Assembly: GCF_000143415.4 (NCBI RefSeq)
Contig: NW_003314295.1
Span: 186,001 to 250,000, forward strand
Direction: 5' to 3'
Origin: Selaginella moellendorffii
Lineage: Eukaryota > Streptophyta > Lycopodiopsida > Selaginellales > Selaginellaceae
DNA: 64,000 nucleotides
Part shown: piece after piece, positions 25,291-36,769 of the stretch
Layout of the letters: every line of letters begins with the position of its first letter
How positions within the stretch are numbered: position 1 is the stretch's first letter
Position numbers and translations under genes: made by a program
Notes under the pieces: model-generated
The model's input: the letters and a program-made list of their open reading frames with translations, nothing else
What the model was told of the DNA's origin: nothing
Database searches by the model: none

Positions 25291-25647
25291 AAGGTAAAAC
25301 TCTATGTATTTATGCAAATTTCAACTAAAGTATCCATTTGGGAAATTGAACAATGTTATATATTAGGATTGGAAGGCATGCCAAAGGTAATCTAATTAAT
25401 ATGGGTTTAGCTAGGTCGACCAAGTGTAGAGAGTTATGCCCAACTCTTCGAAGGGATGTCAAATCTGTAGACATATTTAACGGAAGTTGAATTCAAGCCC
25501 CAACTCTCTAGTAAAGCAAGGCTGGGTTCAAGTCCCAACCCTATACTATGGTGTGGTGAGGTGAGGGGTATAAGGACACCTATATCATGTTGTTATAGGC
25601 TCTTAACCAGGGAGGTTGACTTAGGCATATTAATAAATGGGGGGATG
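25291..25647 (+). other. 3' untranslated tail of B1
   Basis: Aligns with 52260-52510 of the younger copy. Contains two decayed tRNA T-arm-like motifs (about 25494-25510 and 25521-25540) and ends in a purine tract AAATGGGGGGATG. Confidence 0.6.
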
Positions 25648-26642
25648 TGTAGTGCAACCCTTTTTATCCTATGGTGATTTACTATAAGATAACCATGAAC
25701 TGGAACCTAAACCCTTTATGTGCCACATGTCACATCCCATTTGCCTAGTGGAGTGTAACTCAAGTTTTAGGGCCTTGAGCCATTGAATGAAGGTATAGAG
25801 ATAAACTCCCAAACTTGAAGCCAAGAAGCAAAGGAACTCTAGTACGGAGTGACTCTTGAGCATTCAGCCTAAGGAGTGAAGGGACAGGAGCATGGAGTGA
25901 CTTGGAATAGTCCTAGAGTCTAGCATCCTAATGCTAGAATTAGCATGCAAAACAACGCCAAATGAAGTCTAGTGCAATTTTAGCATACTAGTGGCTCAAC
26001 ATAAGGATATAGGTACTCCACTAGCTAGCATAGTGTAGAACTTAGGCTTAGACCCAAGTTAAACGCAGAATAAGGATAGGCATATAAGCAGGAGCTAGAC
26101 TATGCCTCAAGATGGTCAGCCATACCCAACCTACCCACTATCCCACTATTCCCTACTAAATATTTGGAATAGTGTTAGATTGTGAATTTGGACACGGGAT
26201 AAATACCATTGTGTTAAAAACAATCTCTACATTCTGTAGATATGCCAAATTAACAAATTTAAACACTTTTCATAAATAGCAATTAGGACCGAAATGAGAC
26301 CAACACAAAGGTCATAATAGTGAGGGTGTTTGGCAAACATAGTAAAATATCATGTAGCAATATTGAGGGATTAGTCTCAATACACGATGGTTCTTATCAT
26401 TATCTAGTGCAAGACACAACGAAACGGGAACTCCTTACCAGGGTAAATATACTTAGCTAATAATACATAGGAATTTTGTCTTTATGCTTGTTCAGTCTAA
26501 GTACACTCGAAATGCCCAGTTAACTCCACTAGCACAAGAGGGATTGATAAAGGGTTTAACAGTCGTCGTGGCAATAAGGAAAGAATATCCAAAAGGACTG
26601 GCTGATAGGTAACTTTCAATGCCCAAAGTCACATTCATGATA
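25648..26642 (-). repeat. Solo LTR, family G (minus)
   Basis: About 995 bp, the reverse complement of the family G LTR at 34452-35592, with internal differences. On the plus strand it starts TGTAGTGCAACCC and ends CACATTCATGATA. Flanks GGATG (25643-25647) and AGATG (26643-26647) look like a five-base target duplication with one mutation. Confidence 0.75.
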
Positions 26643-26718
26643 AGATGCCTCCGGAGATATGGTCAACAAGTCATAGGATTGAAAAGAGACATTCGATGTG
26701 GGCATTAAACTTCTTTTA

Positions 26719-27196
26719 TGTAGCGCATGTGGTTTTTACCCTTTATCCTATGGTGATTTACCATAGAATAATCACGAAGCGGAACCTAAACCCTCCATAT
26801 GCCACGTGTCATATCCCATGTGTCCAAAGGACAGTAGAATGGAACTTGAGTTTCAAGGCCTTAGGCCACTGAACGAAGGAATGGAGCTAAACTCCCAAGC
26901 ATGGAACCAAGGAGCAAAGGAACTGGAGTATGGAGTGACTCCCGAGCGTATAGCCCAAGGAGAGAAGGGATAGGAGCATGAAGAAACTTGGAATAATTCT
27001 AGAGCATCCAGCATCCCAAAGCCAAGACTAACACGCAAAACATAGCCAAGCAAAATTTAACGCTATTTTAGTATACCGGTGGCCTAACGCAAGGATATGG
27101 GTACTCCACCAACTAGCATGGTATAGAACTTGGGCTTAAACCCAAGCTGGACACAGAACAAGGACAAACACACAAACGGGAGCTAGACTATGCCTG
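26719..27196 (-). repeat. Partial LTR, family G (minus)
   Basis: Starts TGTAGCGCATGTGG at 26719 and follows the family G LTR in reverse for about 478 bp, to GAGCTAGACTATGCCT. It then stops abruptly where the methyltransferase-like gene begins. Confidence 0.75.
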
Positions 27197-27199
27197 CTA

Positions 27200-30100
27200 G
27201 AGGCCAACACGATCTTGAATGAGCGAGTATGCGAGACTATTGTCCAGGCTCAAGAACGAACTATCAGCAGAGTGTTAGGTGAAATGGCTTGGAAAGGATC
27301 CCAACATCTTCAGATTCCACTTTGCCGTTTTAAGCAGAGTCACTAGGTGTATTCAGCCTATGACCTCAACATAACTATTTATACCTCTTTCACAGAAGTT
27401 GGATTTGGGCACACTACTGGATCATTTATTGTGTCGTCATCATTCCCCAGAACAAATCACATAGACATGGTTACTCACGAGATCGAGCAGACTTGGGATC
27501 AAATATGGCAAAGGAAATCTTAGGAGTTTGATACTTTGATGGCATGCCACAAAGAGACATAAGCCTTTGTAGGCAAGATGTTCTTCATTATTAATGGAAA
27601 CTAACGTTTTGGAGGTGTATCCAAGAGAAGTTCCAAGACAATGACGAGTGACATCTTTGTGTTCCAGTGACACTTGTGGAGCCACAAGATCGAAACCAAG
27701 CTATGAGGATCAACTTGGCATGTCACAAGATCAACATGTAAGAATCATTTACTAGTAACCTTTGTTTTCACCAACTATGTTACAAGCTTAATTAGTTTGC
27801 TTTCCACGACTATACAAAATCTGAATTTCCTCGAGAGAAAGCATGCCAACATATCGAAGGTGCTCAATATCATAGACCAAGGTATGTGCTTGAGGTTATG
27901 GAAGCAGTTCAAGCAAAGCTTGTAGCACGTAAAGGCCAAGAGTTGCTTACTTGGTATCAGGTGCCTATGGATTTTTTGGTTGTGGTTTGGGCAAAGGTAT
28001 CTTTTTCTTGCATGAACTTGTGTTTTCTACTCACAAGTTTTCCTTTTATCCAATTGTCAAGGCAAAACAAAACTCATATTTGAAGATTACGCAAGTGACA
28101 GATGAGGTGCAAAAGAACCTTGAACTGCAACAAATTGAGCAGCACATTTTGAACTCAAAGAAATCAAAGGTGAAGAAGCTATTTGCGATTGCAAACATTC
28201 GACGTGATAAAGATTGGCTGGATTGCATTGCAGAGATATGCTCTCATGGCAGTAAGTTAGTCCCTTTTATCTTTCTCATTCCACTTTGAAATCCTTGTCC
28301 TTGTAGGAAATGGTAAAGAATTGATATATAACATCGCAAAAAGCAAGCTCTCCTTCAACAAACAAACCTCTTGCCTGGAGCTCCTCAACATTTAGCATCG
28401 TAACAATGATAAGAGGTTGGAGAGCAAATTTGAGAATGTGATGAAAGAAAAGCTCTATATCACTCAGAGTATTGCAGCTGCTAAAGAGCTACTTCAAGTA
28501 TGGAATACGAAATTCCTTACTAGTGCCTACATCGGCATAACACTTCCAAAATATGTCTGAGCTTCCCTTCAAGAGCTTGGGGATGGATGGCTTCCTGATG
28601 GCAGCTCAAGCTCTATGGATTTCAAGAACCAGCTGGGCTAACCATTTTTCTTGTGCCATATGGCATATAGGTATATTGCAAGAAATTGACTTGTTTATTT
28701 AATCATGGCTCTTTTGTAGGTATTTAAATCATTGCCCAAGTGCTCTAGTGTACATAACAAGTTTTTTTCTCAAGCTCTTAATTGGTGGGAAGAAACTTGG
28801 CATGTATGAGCCAGAGTTCCATTGTTCCGTTGCACGGGAGCGAGAACTTTGTCTATGGTACTTGGAGTTGTGGAGGCAAATGCCATCGTCACCTTTTGAG
28901 CTTTATCTTTACCTCGAGTGTCATCCAAGTTTGATGAGTAAAATTTCCTAATAGTAACTTATGTTTCTACATTATTGTAGAGGCACTTTTGGAGGGAGTG
29001 GAGATGCCTCAAGACAAGGATGAGATTCATATTGAGCAGACCGAAGATAAATAAGTGGAGAACCTGGTTGAAAACTCTCCTGCCCCATTTCATCCTACAG
29101 CAACTGCTCATTCCCTAAATCCTATTGCCACTGCTCGTCCAGCCTTGACTGCTCGAAATGTACGAAGGCAGCTCCATAGTGAGGACGTCCAAGAGAGTAA
29201 GAACTTGATTTCCAATGACCTTGCTTATTGTAATTTGGTTGTAGATGTAAGAGAAACCAGCCAGCACTCTATACGTCAACATACAAATGCATTCTTTCCA
29301 TCCCTCCCCACTGCTATAGAGGATGACCTCCAAAAGATATCTTCATCAGCTTCACATAAATAGGTATGAAAAAAAATATGTATTAACTTTAATATTTTCC
29401 GGTTTTGAACACTATTCAGGTTCACCCTCTTTCTCCTAGGGAAGTGTTGGCAATGTGGAAATAGTTATTAGGGACTACTTTCAGCTTTCCAACAATGTGA
29501 GCTGAGAGTCTTCTATGTTCCATCGATGGATGCGAGGATTGGGAATGAACAATACTTTCAGCATCAACCTCGCATTCTTCGACCTCTCTAATGGGTTACC
29601 ACCTTTACAAAGCGACACTCCATCTTGGAACATCCTTCGACTGGACCATATTTCTCAAGTGGTGGATGTGCCATCTAAGGTGTTGTGATACGAGGGCATT
29701 ATGCTAGTCATTCTTCCTCATTCTTTATTTTGGGGAGGTCTTCTTGCAATGATGGCGGAGAATGATGACTCTAGATTGGTTGAGTTTGCATTAGGCTGCC
29801 TACTCTCAAACATCCCAGTCAAGATAAAAGGAGCAGGTGGTCAAATCCAAAAGGTTTGCATTTCCTTATTTTTCATATCTTAAATTGATTGCATCTTTTC
29901 ATTGTAGGTTTTAGCATGGAACTACCATGCTCTCTACCGCTATTTTTGCCATCACAGTATTACATGAGCTAATGAGCGTGTAGGTTTGGCATTGCCAAGA
30001 TATGATAGCTCAACAAGTATCATCCCGAATGTCATCAACGAGAACCATCATATAGAGTTCCCTAGCTATCGACACCGTTCACCAAAGGCCATGCAAATCC

Positions 30101-30455
30101 TCCTAGAGTTGTTTTGTCCTCCTAAGGGGATTATGCTTGATACTACAACAGGTTTTGGTTTGATGATGCTAATGGCTAAAGAGATTGGGCATGTAGTTTT
30201 TGCACTAGAGGAGTGTACATTTGAAGGTGTTCTTGGGACATTTCATAACAGGTGATAATAAAGTATAAATTTCTCATTATAGTACTTCCATCATGGTTAT
30301 GTATATTAGGTGGATCGATAACATGGGCTATAATTTGCCATGTTATGCAGAAGTAATGGCACAAGCTCATATACAACAAGAGCCCACAGTTAGAGAGCAT
30401 AATACTATACGAACTCCTCCTTTTGTGGATGTGGATGCCAAGGAAGACTAAGTTT
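27200..30455 (+). pseudogene. Broken multi-exon gene with a permuted DNA-methyltransferase-like end
   Basis: Collinear coding-like pieces separated by plausible GT-AG introns and interrupted by stops. They include SFPRTNHIDMVTHEIEQTWD (near 27440), KITQVTDEVQKNLELQQIEQ (near 28080), FENVMKEKLYITQSIAAAKE (near 28430) and MYEPEFHCSVARERELCLWY (near 28803). The exon from about 29441 has NTFSINLAFFDLSNGLPP, then DHISQVVDVPSKVL and GIMLVILP. After an intron (about 29853-29908) comes HRSPKAMQILLELFCPPKGI with LDTTTGFG and FALEE (30075-30210). That order (a region in the place of DPPY, then K-x-LL...LD-x-T-x-G-x-G...E) resembles beta-class N4/N6 DNA methyltransferases. The DPPY position reads FFDLSNG, so activity is doubtful. 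In-frame stops near 29503 and 29686 make it a pseudogene or misannotated repeat. I do not recognise the N-terminal part. Confidence 0.5.
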
Positions 30456-30724
30456 AGGCTTTTTTTTAGTCGAATTTTTTAGTGATAATATAGAGTTTCT
30501 TCTTTGACTTATGATATTTATTTTCTTATTAGACTTATAGTATTTAGCTTTTTCTTGGAGTGAAAATATGTCTTAAGTTTTGAATAGAATTGTTGGTTCG
30601 TCCTGAACCAATCATTTAAACATCAACTTTTATATTTGGTGGACTATATTGACTTTCATTGACTTGAGCTCAGCTCAAAAACTACCCAGCCCCTCAACAC
30701 TTAACTGCAAAACAATAAAAAATG

Positions 30725-31666
30725 CTGCGAGATAAGGATAGAGAAGATGATGAAGGAGAAGGCATACATTTCTCAGAGTATTGCCGCTAGTGAGGAGATG
30801 TTACAAGTTTGGGACAAGAATTTTCTTTCTAACACCCACACAGGTATCACTTTCGAAGAATATATTTATGCTTGTCTTGCAGAGCTAGGGAATGGTTGGC
30901 TTCCACATGGTGGGACAAGTTCAACTGAGTTCAAGAACCAACCAAGACAACTATTTCTTGCGAGGCACATAGTTTACAAGTATTTTCTCAATTCTCATTT
31001 ATATATTGGTATTTATATTTTTGTTTTACTTTGTAGATATTTAAAATATTGCCCCAGCACACTGGTATACACAGTCGATGTTTTGCAGAAGCTCCTAACT
31101 AGAGGCAAGAAGCTTAGGATGTATGAGCTAGAGTTCTACTGTCCTTGTACACATGAGAGGGAGCTATGCCCGTGGTACCTTGAACTCGTGGAGTAGATGC
31201 CAACATCAAACTTCAAGCTGGATCTCTACCTTGAATATCATCTAGGTTCACTTGAAACTTAGCACTTAGCTAGGAAATATTAACCTTGAATTATATTCTT
31301 ATTTTCCAGAGGCTCTTTCTAACTGTGATAACAACATTGTTGAGGTTCAACAACTAAACCCAAGAGTCCACACTTAGGAAACCATTTAGGAGATGCCAAA
31401 TCCAAATACTGTTGAACTAGAGGAAACTATATAGGAGATTCCAGCACAAGAGATTCCAGTACTTGCTCCTCACAACCCCCGAAGAGGCCATCGTGAAGCC
31501 TTTCATGAGAGTAAGGACTTTGATTTGGAACATTCTTTTATTCATTCTTGACTTCACTTTTTTTTTTTTATAGATGTTGCAAAGAGCAGCTATTAGTCTT
31601 CTCGGCGAAGTAAGACATTCTTCCCATCCCTCCCTACTGCTATAGATGACAACCTGGAAGAGCTCT
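30725..31666 (+). pseudogene. Second, partial copy of the methyltransferase-like gene
   Basis: Repeats the middle of the preceding gene: MKEKAYISQSIAASEEMLQV (30747) matches about 28440, MYELEFYCPCTHERELCPWY (31120) matches 28803, and TFFPSLPTAIDDNLEEL-like text (31616) matches 29290. Exon-intron borders are kept, so this is a DNA-level tandem duplication, not a processed copy. It is cut off at 31667 by the family F LTR, and the methyltransferase-like end is missing. Confidence 0.65.
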
Positions 31667-31828
31667 TGTAGCACATGTGATTATGGGATGAGATTTGGAT
31701 ATATTGTCACCGTGGATCCTTGGAACCTTGGGAGATAAATAGGGATAAAATAGCCACTAAGGGCTCTCTCATCAAGCAATTACCTCTTTTCCAGTTGGTT
31801 TAAGGGGAAAGAGATAGGTTGCGCTACA
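31667..31828 (+). repeat. 5' LTR, family F
   Basis: 162 bp from TGTAGCACATGTG to GCGCTACA. Related LTR pieces start at 32568, 32662 and 35823, and an LTR 3' part lies at 35593-35685. Confidence 0.8.
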
Positions 31829-31830
31829 GT

Positions 31831-31841
31831 TGGTATCAGAG
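31831..31841 (+). promoter_or_regulatory. Primer-binding site of family F
   Basis: TGGTATCAGAG two bases after the LTR end, complementary to the 3' end of initiator tRNA-Met, as in many plant LTR elements. Confidence 0.85.
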
Positions 31842-32016
31842 AAAATGGCACGGGTTCGATTCCCATTAATTAGTGGCTATTTAAAAAATATAATATACCT
31901 TTGAGCAAGGTATATTCCTACTCCTAAATTTAAAATCGTACATATTTATGCGTATGTCCTTCCTCTTGTGTGGAGTATCCATAGATAAAGGTATCTACTG
32001 TGGGACTGCGGTACGG

Positions 32017-32540
32017 GTGGATGACTAGTTGCTTCACATGGAATAACTAGTCTACACAATGAAAAGATTGGTAGATTCAGTGTGGAAATGGATGTCTTGG
32101 TTCCCCTTGCCTCAGTAGGGGTTGTTAGTCAATAGTCAATGAGAATAACAGTGGATGACTAGTTGCTTCACATGGAATAACTAGTCTACACAATGAAAAG
32201 ATTGGTAGATTTAGTGTGGAAATGGATGTCTTGGTTCCCCTTGCCTCAGTAGGGGTTGTTAGTCAATAGTCAATGAGAATAACAGTGGATGACTAGTTGC
32301 TTCACATGGAATAACTAGTCTACACAATGAAAAGATTGGTAGATTCAGTGTGGAAATGGATGTCTTGGTTCCCCTTGCCTCAGTAAGGGTTGTTAGTCAA
32401 TAGTCAATGAAAATAACAGTACGGGTGGATGATTAGTTGTTTCACATGGAATAGCTGGTCTACACAATGGAAGGATTGGTAAATTCAATGTGGAAATGGA
32501 GGTCTTGGTTCATGGGTTGTTAGTCAATAGTTAATGAGGA
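32017..32540 (+). repeat. 134-bp tandem repeat, about 3.9 units
   Basis: Units start GTGGATGACTAGTTGCTTCA at 32017, 32151, 32285 and (variant) 32425. The first three are nearly identical; the fourth has diverged and is partly deleted. A single related unit lies at about 35690-35795 in the second family F copy. Confidence 0.92.
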
Positions 32541-32780
32541 CATTGACATCTTTGAAGGGGGGGTGAGTGTAGCGCATGTGATCATGGGATGAAATTTGAA
32601 TATATTGTCACCGTGGATCCTTGGAACCTTAGGGGTGTTAGTCAATTGAAGGGGGGGTGAGTGTAACGCATGTGATCATGGGATGAAATTTGGATATATT
32701 GTCACCATAGAACCTTGGAACCTTAAGGGTGTTAGTCAATAGTCAATAAGACCATTGACATCTTTGAAGGGGGGGTGAGT

Positions 32781-34451
32781 GTATAAATGGATTCATGGAG
32801 GATTGTTCAGTGATCACTTGTTGAGCATAGCTTTGTTATACTAAGCTTTTGAATTAATGTAGATATACTCTTTATTAGTTTTGGCATTATGAAGTTCGGC
32901 TTATGGATGTGTTAAGGAAGATATTGTGGGTTGCACTATGATTTCTTCTTTAGCATTGAAATTAGTTCATGCAAAGTTTATGATCATTATTAGGCAAGAC
33001 TTGGCTATAGGCTTCTTCGAGCTTTTGGTTCCTTGAGTTTTTATGCTCAATGTTCTATTTGTTAGAAGTTGTTGGGGAAAGCATATTGGCTTATTAGCTT
33101 CGATGTTGAAGTTGGCTTTTGCCTCTAGCAATCATTAGTAATAATTGACTATCATCTAGGATAGTTGATTATCCTTATCAAAAAGTTTTGCTTGATTGTT
33201 GTTGATATAGACTGATTTGCTGTTCTTTAGGATGGTAGATTTTTTCTTCGACAATGATTATGCATCTCTTTATTGATGGGATGATTGATGATCTTTCGTG
33301 ATGGTTAGTTGTTCTCCTTGATGGCTTATGGCTTTTCGCAATACCACATATTCTTTGTGGTTTGCTCTGGATTGGTCTCCTGTGTTTGAAACATCAAAAG
33401 TATGTTGCCGATGGTTGCTTGAGCAACTCTAGTTCCATTGTATTGTTGACTGGGATTTATTCAGATTAATTAGTGCAATGGTTGGCATGAATGCTATGTT
33501 TGTTGGTCTTGCAACATTTATTCTGTTCTGTTGATCATTACTTGTGTTAGTTTTGATAGATTAGGATGTTATTTCCTTTGGGTGATACATTCGCGAGCAT
33601 TTTGCTTGCCAGTCGATGATACTTTGTGTTCTTTGAGTTATCTTTTGTAAGTTGTTTGGCATACTATCTACAATCTTCGATAGTTAAGTTTCATCATTGA
33701 GTTTCCTTGATGATATACTTGCTATTGAATTTTGTTGGATGGTGATTCTTATGCCTACCAATTATGATGATCTTGGTGGTTCCTATCTTATAATGCTAGT
33801 TTATCGGATGATAACTTACTTGGAATACTTTTGTGTTCTAATATAAGATTTATTCACTGATAATTAAGTTTCTAAGATATCATTGTCTATGACTTTGATA
33901 TTGTCCATCTATTGACCTTTGAGTTTGGGCCAGTATAGGCAGACTGGCTTTGGCACTTCATGTGCATGGTGAAATCTTTAGTCATGGGGTAGCTACTGTC
34001 GATTGGTCATATAACCTGCCTCTCTGTCGATATTCCTTATTTCGTTAAAAGGGCATGACCGTGTAAACAACTTTAACTACCTGTTTACAATAGTCTATCT
34101 AAACCTTACCGATGGGTTTGGTTTCTTTGTTCATGAGGGTTGGGGCCTCTGGCTTCTCTCTCTATGTCCCTGCGGGCAGGGGCGTATCACACTTTTGTAA
34201 GTTGGGTGATTCCCAGAGCAGCAAGGGTGGCTAACTCTATTGGTCATTTCCTTGTCGGCGATGGCCGGAAGGTGTCTAAGTTGGTAACGCATCCGTGTTA
34301 GATAAAGAGGTTGCCTCCTAACTCATTTAAGTCGATGCATTTCTCATATAGTGTGATCACCGTGAACTTTTTTCTGGAGTTGTTTCCTTGGCGGTGGTCT
34401 AGACTCGAGTATGCATCAACGAAGACCTCGATCTTCCTTAGGGGGGGAGAG
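32781..34451 (+). other. T-rich non-coding interior of a family G element
   Basis: About 1.67 kb, T-rich on the plus strand, with many short TTGATGG/GATGATT-type words and no open frame worth calling. It ends in a purine tract GGGGGGGAGAG directly before the family G LTR, so it is probably the 3' interior of that element. The 5' LTR of the element is not found. Confidence 0.5.
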
Positions 34452-35592
34452 TGTCACGAATGTGACTTCGGGTATCAAAAGTTACCTGTCGGCTAGTCTT
34501 TTCGGATATTCTTTCCTTACTGCCATAACGGCAAGAGGTCGGTATTGCTAAACCTATTATCAGTCTCCACCTAAGCTAGTTGAGAAACTGGTCTTCACAT
34601 GTGCACTTGACCAGATGAGCATAAGGAAGGAATTCCTAAGTGTCTATTTAGTCAAACATACTTGACCTGGTTAGAGAAACTCATTTGTTGACTTGCACTT
34701 GCTAGTGTTGGGAACCCCTGCGATATTGAGCTTAGTCCCTCAATATCACTAGATGATAGCTTACCGTGTCTGCCAAACACCCTCGCTATCCTTTGTGTTA
34801 GTCTCAATTTGGTCCCAAATGCTAATTATAGAAAGTGTCTAGATTTGCTCATTTGGCATATTTACGGGATGTAGAGATCGGCCTGAACACAATGGTGTTC
34901 GTCCCATATCCAAATTCATAATCTAGCGCCATCTCATATTTAATAAGTTTCAAGCTTGTCCCAGAGACTAACTTCTGATACTAAGGGAAGCTTGGGGTGA
35001 AAGCCCAAAGCGTGTGTTCCTCAAGGGGGGGGGGGGCTATAGGGGGCTCCAAATGTATAGTAGGGATAGTGGGTAGGTCGGGCATGGCTGACCAACCTGA
35101 GGCATAGTCTAGCTCCCACTTGCGTGCCTATCCTTGTTCTACGTCTGGCTTGGGTCTAAGCCCAAGCTCCACACCATGCTAGCTGGTGGAGTACCCATAT
35201 CCTCACGTTAAGCCATCGGTATGCCGAAATAGCACCAGACTCTGTTTAGCTCCGTTTTGCGTGCTAGTCCTGGCATTGGGATGCTAGTTGCTCTAGGACT
35301 GTTCCAAGTTGCTCCGAGCTCCTGTCATTTCGCTCCTTGGGCTGTATACTCGGGAGTTGCTCCGTAGTTCGGTTCTGTCACTCCTTAGCTCCATGCTTGG
35401 GAGTTTGACACCATTCCTTCATTCAGTGGCCCAAGGCCCTGAACCTCGGGTTCCACACCATTGTCCTATGGACATGTGGCATGTAACACATAGCATCTGT
35501 CACGTGGCACAAAGAGGGTTTAAGTTCTACTTCGTGGTGTTATCCTATGGTAAATCACTATAGAATAAAGGGTAAAAACCACGTGCGCTACA
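34452..35592 (+). repeat. LTR, family G (plus)
   Basis: 1141 bp from TGTCACGAATGTGAC to GTGCGCTACA, preceded by a polypurine tract, so it is a 3' LTR. It carries the GGGGTGAAAGCCCAAAGCG block near 34994 and GTATAGTAGGGATAGTGGG near 35057. It serves as reference for the minus-strand copies at 6482, 25648 and 26719. It lies inside a family F LTR, whose text resumes with GTCACCATGGATCC at 35593. Confidence 0.8.
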
Positions 35593-35952
35593 GTCACCAT
35601 GGATCCTTGGAACTTTGGGGGATAAATGGGGATAAAATAGCCATTAATGGCTCTTTCATCAAGCAATTGCCCCTTTTCCAGTTCGGTTGTTTCACATGGA
35701 ATAACTAGTCTACACAATGGAAAGATTAGTAAATTCAGTGGAGGTCCTGGTTCCCCTTGCCTCAGTAGGGGTTGTTAGTCAATAGTCAATGAGGACATTG
35801 ACATCTTTGAAGGGGGGGTGAGTGTAGCGCATGTGATCATGGGATGAAATTTGGATATACTGTCACCGTGGATCCTTGGAACTTTGGGGGATAAATGGGG
35901 ATAAAATAGCCATTAAGGGCTCTTTCATCAAGCAATTGCCCCTTTTCCAATT
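35593..35952 (+). mobile_element. Second family F copy, rearranged
   Basis: LTR 3' part (35593-35685), then an internal deletion to one tandem-repeat unit (about 35690-35795), the purine tract (35809-35822) and an LTR start at 35823. That LTR is cut at about 35952 where FtsH4 exon sequence begins. Confidence 0.7.
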
Positions 35953-36340
35953 CAGTTTGATTGGCATGTGGTGGTTCCAAATCCAGACATCCACTTATAT
36001 ATAAACACCTTGTTTTCTTTTTCTCTTTTTTCTCTTTTTTTTCTTCTCTTCTCTTGAACTTTGATCTTTCTTGTATAGATATAAGATATTTGGCTTGAGA
36101 GAGAATAGAACTTTACCAAGATTAAGCTCATCATAGCAACTGGTTTTCTAGCACAAGTTCTATAGTGAAATAAGATGCCTTAGCTATTTGGACACCTACC
36201 TAGAAGTCACATAGTTTGGTCTCTTGTTACATAGGTTGTAGTGTTCTTCCATTGCAAATTTTATGAATCTTTCTTTTTTATAATTATTTTTCTTATCAAT
36301 GTATGGTGGGTGATGTAAAGCATGACTTTTCAGATAAATC
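35953..36340 (-). repeat. Segmental duplication, arm 2, inverted part (b), with FtsH4 exon scrap
   Basis: Reverse complement of 6831-7200. Its first 30 or so bases (GGCATGTGGTGGTTCCAAAT near 35962) encode the FtsH4 piece [10 protein letters not shown]. The junction to AT-rich repeat DNA is nearly the same as in the pseudogene at 7165, apart from about 15 extra bases there. Confidence 0.85.
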
Positions 36341-36769
36341 ATGGCTATTACAATCTTTTGATTGATATTTATAGGAAAAGCTTGAATATAAAAGATGTTA
36401 AGAACTAGATATAAAAGGCTTTTTACATTCTGAACTAGGAAATTTTCAACATTCTAATGAATGATTACATAGTTCATTTGGAAAAGTCGAAGAACTCTTC
36501 ATCCAGATGCAAAATCAAAATTACAATCCTATTAACTTATATAACCTTTGTTTACCTAGAGGAACTTGTGATATAGATGATTATTATTTATGGCAATGTA
36601 GTGTTTAAACTTTATAGAGAACTTGACGATATATCTTTACTAATTAGGCAAGAGATCCTTACAAGGAAGAGATCCTTTTTACACTAAAGATTGTTGAAAG
36701 CATATGTGATTAGCATCAAGTATAGTCCCACATTGGTCGAGAGCAAAAATACATAGAATTTGAAGTTTG
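36341..36769. other. Unassigned AT-rich sequence in arm 2
   Basis: No coding frame and no counterpart recognised in arm 1, where family G LTR debris occupies the corresponding place. Confidence 0.4.

Larger units (their letters stand above)
17949..25647 (+). mobile_element. Decayed chromovirus, family B copy 1 (B1)
   Basis: Ty3/gypsy element recognised by comparison with the two copies at 45.9-52.5 kb. It has a 5' LTR (17949-19092), a degenerate primer site, a gag remnant and a deletion that removes protease, reverse transcriptase and most of RNase H (joint near 20260). An integrase and a C-terminal chromodomain follow. A pair of nested family C LTRs interrupts the integrase. No 3' LTR is found: a family G solo LTR follows at 25648. 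Many stops and AT-drift show that it is old. Confidence 0.85.
31667..32780 (+). mobile_element. Short non-coding LTR retrotransposon, family F
   Basis: Has a 5' LTR (31667-31828), a primer-binding site (31831), an internal region without coding capacity containing 134-bp tandem repeats, a polypurine tract (GAAGGGGGGGTGAG, 32554-32567) and the start of a 3' LTR (32568). The 3' part is reiterated: purine tract plus LTR start recur at about 32649-32662 and 32766-32780. Size and lack of genes fit a terminal-repeat retrotransposon in miniature or similar non-autonomous element. Confidence 0.75.

Noticed and set aside
31831-31866. Possible tRNA gene (TGGTATCAGAG plus GGTTCGATTCC)
   Set aside because: Position right after an LTR and lack of an acceptor stem or anticodon arm fit a primer-binding site, not a tRNA gene.
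32017-32540. Regularly spaced repeats that could suggest a CRISPR-like array
   Set aside because: Units are contiguous 134-bp tandem copies without unique spacers, inside an LTR element of a plant genome.
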